This document shows positions 5,407-8,109 of a stretch of DNA of 8,109 bases, one piece after another (positions within the stretch are counted from its first letter, which is position 1; each line of letters opens with the position of its first letter). Location: positions 7,310 through 15,418 of the forward strand of contig KL569412.1 in assembly GCA_000715685.1 (NCBI GenBank), written 5' to 3'. Source of the DNA: Streptomyces lilacinus. GTDB lineage: Bacteria; Actinomycetota; Actinomycetes; Streptomycetales; Streptomycetaceae. Position numbers and translations under genes: made by a program. The notes beneath the pieces are model-generated. The model had not been told where the DNA came from. It saw nothing but the letters and a program-made list of their open reading frames with translations, and did no database searches.

Positions 5407-5426
5407 AACCGAACAATCGGTAGGGA
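5407..5426. promoter_or_regulatory. Palindromic operator box 2, near copy of box 1
   Basis: The box reads AACCGAACAATCGGTAGGGA and matches box 1 (2614-2633) at 18 of 20 positions. The core ACCGAACAATCGGT keeps both ACCG/CGGT arms; the central CG is CA. It lies 50 bases upstream of the bkdA start in the divergent bkdR-bkdA region. The shared box implies that one protein, most simply the TetR regulator encoded at 4207-4800, binds both promoter regions. This would place branched-chain 2-oxoacid dehydrogenase and the paa genes under common control. Confidence 0.7.
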
Positions 5427-5460
5427 GAGCGCAGGACGCTTTCCGGTCAAGCTCGTCCCA

Positions 5461-5468
5461 AGAGGAGG
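5461..5468 (+). promoter_or_regulatory. Ribosome binding site that fixes the bkdA start
   Basis: AGAGGAGG lies eight bases before the ATG at 5477. It rules out longer in-frame readings (from 5351), which would translate through operator box 2. Confidence 0.8.
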
Positions 5469-5476
5469 TGCTCGCC

Positions 5477-6646
5477 ATGACGGTTCTGGAGCAGCCCGGC
5501 TCGTACCGGCCCACCCCGCCCCCGGCCTGGCAACCCCGTACCGACCCCGCGCCGCTGCTGCCCGACGCGGAGCCGTACCGCCTGCTGGGCACCGACGCCG
5601 CCGACGGGCTCGACCCCGAGCTGCTCCGGCGGCTGTACGGGCACCTGGTGCGCGGCCGGCGGTACAACACCCAGGCCACCGCGCTGACCCGGCAGGGTCG
5701 GCTCGCGGTCTACCCGTCCTCCACCGGCCAGGAGGCGTGCCAGGTCGCCGCCGCGCTGGTCCTGGAGGACCGCGACTGGCTCTTCCCGAGCTACCGCGAC
5801 ACCCTCGCCGCCGTCGCCCGGGGCATGGACCCGGTGCAGGCCCTGACCCTGCTGCGCGGCGACTGGCACACCGGCTACGACCCGCACGAGCACCGCGTCG
5901 CCCCGCTGTGCACCCCGCTGGCCACCCAACTCCCCCACGCCGTGGGCCTGGCGCACGCGGCCCGCCTCAAGGGGGACGACGTCGTCGCGCTCGCCCTGGT
6001 CGGCGACGGCGGCACCAGCGAGGGCGACTTCCACGAGGCGCTCAACTTCGCCGCCGTCTGGCGCGCCCCGGTCGTCTTCCTCGTGCAGAACAACGGCTTC
6101 GCGATCTCCGTCCCGCTCGCCAAGCAGACCGCCGCGCCCTCCCTGGCCCACAAGGCCGTCGGCTACGGCATGCCCGGCAGGCTCGTCGACGGCAACGACG
6201 CCCCCGCCGTCCACGAGGTCCTCTCCGAGGCGGTCCACCGGGCGCGGGCCGGCGGAGGGCCCACGCTGGTGGAGGCCGTCACCTATCGCATCGACGCCCA
6301 CACCAACGCCGACGACGCCACCCGCTACCGCACCGACGTCGAGGTCGAGACCTGGCGGGCCCACGACCCGATCGCCCTGCTGGAGCGGGAGTTGACCCGC
6401 CGGAAGCTGCTGGACGAGTCCGCGATACGGGCCGAGGCGGACGCCGCGGAGCGGATGGCCGCGGACCTGCGCGAGCGGATGCACCAGGATCCCGCGCTCG
6501 ACCCCATGGAACTGTTCACACATGTTTACGCCGAGCAGACTGCCCAACTGCGCGAGCAGGCAGCACAATTGCGTGCTGAGCTGACTGCCGCGGGGGAGCT
6601 CCCGGGCCCCCAGGCGGGCGGCCCCCAGGAAGGAAGGCAGCGATGA
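5477..6646 (+). CDS. bkdA: Branched-chain 2-oxoacid dehydrogenase E1 component, alpha subunit
   Basis: This 389-residue subunit forms, with the next gene product, the thiamine-diphosphate-dependent E1 that decarboxylates 2-oxoacids and transfers the acyl group to lipoyl-E2. In streptomycetes the Bkd products, isobutyryl-, isovaleryl- and 2-methylbutyryl-CoA, feed branched fatty acid and polyketide synthesis. The ThDP/Mg motif runs from GDGGTSEGDF (176-185) to QNN (204-206), with Asn190 in HEALNFA. YRIDAHTNADD at 270-280 corresponds to the active-site loop region that in mitochondrial E1alpha carries the regulatory serine. YPSSTGQEA (79-87) is also typical. The substrate class rests on the adjacent Lrp-type regulator and the two-subunit E1 layout; a pyruvate dehydrogenase of the same architecture is the main alternative. 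The C-terminus has a duplicated heptad (353-366) and a Gly/Pro tail. It overlaps bkdB by four bases (ATGA). Confidence 0.87.
   Translation: MTVLEQPGSYRPTPPPAWQPRTDPAPLLPDAEPYRLLGTDAADGLDPELLRRLYGHLVRGRRYNTQATALTRQGRLAVYPSSTGQEACQVAAALVLEDRDWLFPSYRDTLAAVARGMDPVQALTLLRGDWHTGYDPHEHRVAPLCTPLATQLPHAVGLAHAARLKGDDVVALALVGDGGTSEGDFHEALNFAAVWRAPVVFLVQNNGFAISVPLAKQTAAPSLAHKAVGYGMPGRLVDGNDAPAVHEVLSEAVHRARAGGGPTLVEAVTYRIDAHTNADDATRYRTDVEVETWRAHDPIALLERELTRRKLLDESAIRAEADAAERMAADLRERMHQDPALDPMELFTHVYAEQTAQLREQAAQLRAELTAAGELPGPQAGGPQEGRQR
6533..6574 (+). repeat. Duplicated heptad at the C-terminal end of bkdA
   Basis: Two adjacent 21-base units encode EQTAQLR (residues 353-359) and EQAAQLR (360-366), followed by AEL, giving a short amphipathic coiled-coil-like helix. 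Codon choice here includes CAA, TTG and CGT, less GC-biased than the rest of the gene. Confidence 0.6.
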
Positions 6647-7689
6647 CCACCGCGCCTGTCGACACCGGCCGCAAGGCCGCCAGTATGGCCCAGGCCCTGG
6701 GCCGGGCGCTGCGCGACGCCATGGCCGACGACCCCGCCGTCCACGTCCTGGGCGAGGACGTCGGCACCCTGGGCGGCGTCTTCCGGATCACCGACGGGCT
6801 GGCCAAGGAGTTCGGCGAGGACCGCTGCACGGACACCCCCCTGGCCGAGGCCGGCATCCTCGGCACGGCCGTGGGCATGGCCATGTACGGGCTGCGGCCC
6901 GTGGTGGAGATGCAGTTCGACGCCTTCGCCTATCCCGCCTTCGAGCAGCTCGTCAGCCACGTCTCCCGGATGCGCAACCGCACCCGCGGCGCGCTGCCCA
7001 TGCCGATCACCGTCCGGGTGCCCTACGGCGGCGGCATCGGCGGCGTCGAGCACCACAGCGACTCCTCCGAGGCCTACTACCTGGCCACCCCCGGCCTCCA
7101 CGTCGTCGCCCCGGCGACCGTCGCCGACGCCTACGGGCTGCTGCGCGCCGCGATCGCCTCCGACGACCCGGTCGTCTTCCTCGAGCCCAAGCGGCTCTAC
7201 TGGGCCAAGGACGACTGGGACCCCGAGCACCCCGAGCAGGTGCCGGGCATCGGCCGGGCGGTCGTCCGCAGGCCGGGCACGTCGGCGACGCTCATCACCT
7301 ACGGGCCGTCGCTGCCGGTCTGCGTGGAGGCCGCCCGCGCGGCCGCGGCCGAGGGCTGGGACCTGGAGGTCGTCGACCTGAGGTCGCTGGTGCCGTTCGA
7401 CGAGGAGACCGTCTGCGCGTCCGTGCGGCGCACGGGCCGCGCCGTGGTCGTCCACGAGTCGACCGGCTTCGGCGGTCCCGGCGGGGAGATCGCGGCCCGG
7501 ATCACCGAGCGCTGCTTCCACCACCTGGAGGCACCGGTGCTGCGCGTCGCGGGCTTCGACATCCCGTACCCGCCGCCGATGCTCGAGAAGCACCACCTGC
7601 CCGACGTGGACCGGGTCCTGGACGCGGTGGCGCGGCTGCAGTGGGAATCGGAATGGACCTCCAACGAATATGAGAGTGGTGCGCGCTGA
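6643..7689 (+). CDS. bkdB: Branched-chain 2-oxoacid dehydrogenase E1 component, beta subunit
   Basis: This 348-residue partner of E1alpha completes the heterotetrameric, ThDP-dependent E1 and provides the E2-binding C-terminal domain. The N-terminal pyrimidine-binding domain (about 15-190) has LGEDVG at 36-41, the conserved TPLAEAGI at 65-72 with Glu69 placed to contact the thiamine aminopyrimidine, and GGVEHHSD at 133-140 near the active site. The C-terminal transketolase domain (about 205-335) includes DLRSLVPFD, VVVHE and the terminal PPPMLE segment usual for this family. The length is normal. The start overlaps the end of bkdA (ATGA, 6643-6646), with AGGAAGGAAGG at 6627-6637 upstream, showing translational coupling and so equal production of the two subunits. 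An internal ATG at codon 15 is a less likely start. Confidence 0.9.
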   Translation: MTTAPVDTGRKAASMAQALGRALRDAMADDPAVHVLGEDVGTLGGVFRITDGLAKEFGEDRCTDTPLAEAGILGTAVGMAMYGLRPVVEMQFDAFAYPAFEQLVSHVSRMRNRTRGALPMPITVRVPYGGGIGGVEHHSDSSEAYYLATPGLHVVAPATVADAYGLLRAAIASDDPVVFLEPKRLYWAKDDWDPEHPEQVPGIGRAVVRRPGTSATLITYGPSLPVCVEAARAAAAEGWDLEVVDLRSLVPFDEETVCASVRRTGRAVVVHESTGFGGPGGEIAARITERCFHHLEAPVLRVAGFDIPYPPPMLEKHHLPDVDRVLDAVARLQWESEWTSNEYESGAR

Positions 7690-8109
7690 TGGCGGTCGTG
7701 CGCGAGTTCACGCTGCCGGACCTGGGTGAAGGACTCACGGAGGCACAGGTCGTCCGCTGGCTGGTGAAGGTCGGCGACGTGGTCGCCGTCGACCAGCCCG
7801 TGGTCGAGGTCGAGACGGCCAAGGCCATGGTCGAGGTCCCCTGCCCCTACGGGGGCGTGGTCACCGCCCGCTTCGGCGAGGAGGGCAGCGAACTGCCGGT
7901 CGGCGCACCGCTGCTGACCGTCGCCGTGGGCGGGACGGCCGCCCCGTCGGGCGGCGCCTCCGCCGGTTCCACCGAGACCGACTCCCTTGGCGAAGGCGCT
8001 GGTCAGGGCCCGGGTGAAGGCGCCGGCGAGGGCTCGGGCAACGTGCTGGTGGGCTACGGCACCCAGGCGCCCGCCGGGCGCCGCCGCAGGGTCCGGCCGC
8101 AGGGCCACC
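7689..8109 (+). CDS. bkdC: Dihydrolipoamide acyltransferase E2 component, 5' part (cut by the window end)
   Basis: The first 140 residues of the E2 core protein of the 2-oxoacid dehydrogenase complex are present; the gene runs on past the window. Residues 3-80 are a lipoyl domain beginning FTLPDLGEGLTEA, with the lipoylated lysine K45 in VETAKAMVEVP (ETAKA instead of the commoner ETDKA). A Gly/Ser/Glu-rich linker spans about 81-117 and contains four tetrapeptide repeats. GNVLVGYGT at 117-125, followed by an Arg-rich stretch, is the usual lead-in to the E1/E3-binding (peripheral subunit-binding) domain in actinobacterial E2 proteins; that domain and the catalytic acyltransferase domain lie outside the window. 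The ATG shares one base with the bkdB stop (TGATG), so the three genes form one coupled operon. Confidence 0.88.
   Translation, partial: MAVVREFTLPDLGEGLTEAQVVRWLVKVGDVVAVDQPVVEVETAKAMVEVPCPYGGVVTARFGEEGSELPVGAPLLTVAVGGTAAPSGGASAGSTETDSLGEGAGQGPGEGAGEGSGNVLVGYGTQAPAGRRRRVRPQGH
7989..8036 (+). repeat. 12-base tandem repeat encoding the Gly/Glu linker of E2
   Basis: Four in-frame 12-base units encode the tetrapeptides GEGA, GQGP, GEGA and GEGS (residues 101-116). They form part of the flexible linker between the lipoyl domain and the subunit-binding domain. The units differ mainly at third positions, suggesting an older expansion maintained as protein sequence. Confidence 0.7.

Noticed and set aside
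5403..5408. TTGACG on the minus strand as a -35 for bkdR
   Set aside because: It is a good -35 hexamer, but no acceptable -10 lies 16-19 bases downstream; the nearest candidate, TACAGG, is only 12 bases away.
5351..5476. Longer bkdA reading from 5351
   Set aside because: It would encode promoter DNA including operator box 2. ATG 5477 has AGAGGAGG at proper spacing.
1..8109. Mobile elements, CRISPR arrays, RNA genes, or a defence or biosynthetic system
   Set aside because: No transposase or integrase, terminal repeats, spaced direct repeats or tRNA-like folds were seen. Every gene belongs to a well-known family, so the interest of the window lies in its regulation.

Overview
The window reads as chromosomal DNA of a high-GC actinomycete, most likely Streptomyces or a close relative. 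The evidence is GC-rich third codon positions throughout, a GTG start, ATGA and TGATG gene overlaps, purine-rich Shine-Dalgarno sites, and a gene order (divergent Lrp/AsnC regulator next to branched-chain 2-oxoacid dehydrogenase E1alpha-E1beta-E2) typical of streptomycete bkd loci. No tRNA, rRNA, insertion sequence, CRISPR array or other mobile element is visible, and coding density is about 95 percent.

Layout from left to right. A SpoU/TrmH-type RNA 2'-O-methyltransferase (50-808, +) converges on paaN (842-2545, -), an aldehyde dehydrogenase of phenylacetate catabolism. The 33-base gap between them and the paaN stop contain an 8-base stem-loop whose right arm is tandemly repeated. A 138-base divergent promoter region follows, then paaH (2684-4204, +), a 3-hydroxyacyl-CoA dehydrogenase, and two bases later a TetR-family regulator (4207-4800, +). 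The regulator converges on an Lrp/AsnC regulator, probably BkdR (4797-5306, -), and the two stop codons share one CTAG palindrome. A 170-base divergent promoter region then leads into bkdA (5477-6646), bkdB (6643-7689) and the 5' part of bkdC (7689 to the window end), translationally coupled genes for a 2-oxoacid dehydrogenase complex.

The genes form two adjacent acyl-CoA catabolic modules: late steps of phenylacetyl-CoA breakdown (semialdehyde oxidation by PaaN, 3-hydroxyacyl-CoA oxidation by PaaH) and oxidative decarboxylation of branched-chain 2-oxoacids to acyl-CoA (Bkd), with one local regulator for each. The most informative non-coding signal is a near-identical palindromic box (18 of 20 bases) present once in each of the two divergent promoter regions, with core ACCGAAC(G/A)ATCGGT. 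It resembles the binding motif described for PaaR of Corynebacterium and suggests that the TetR protein encoded between the two boxes controls both modules. The same two regions also carry the 9-mer TTGTCCACA, which equals the preferred Streptomyces DnaA box, in a third copy as the variant TTCTCCACA. These regulatory readings are inferences from sequence and have not been tested.
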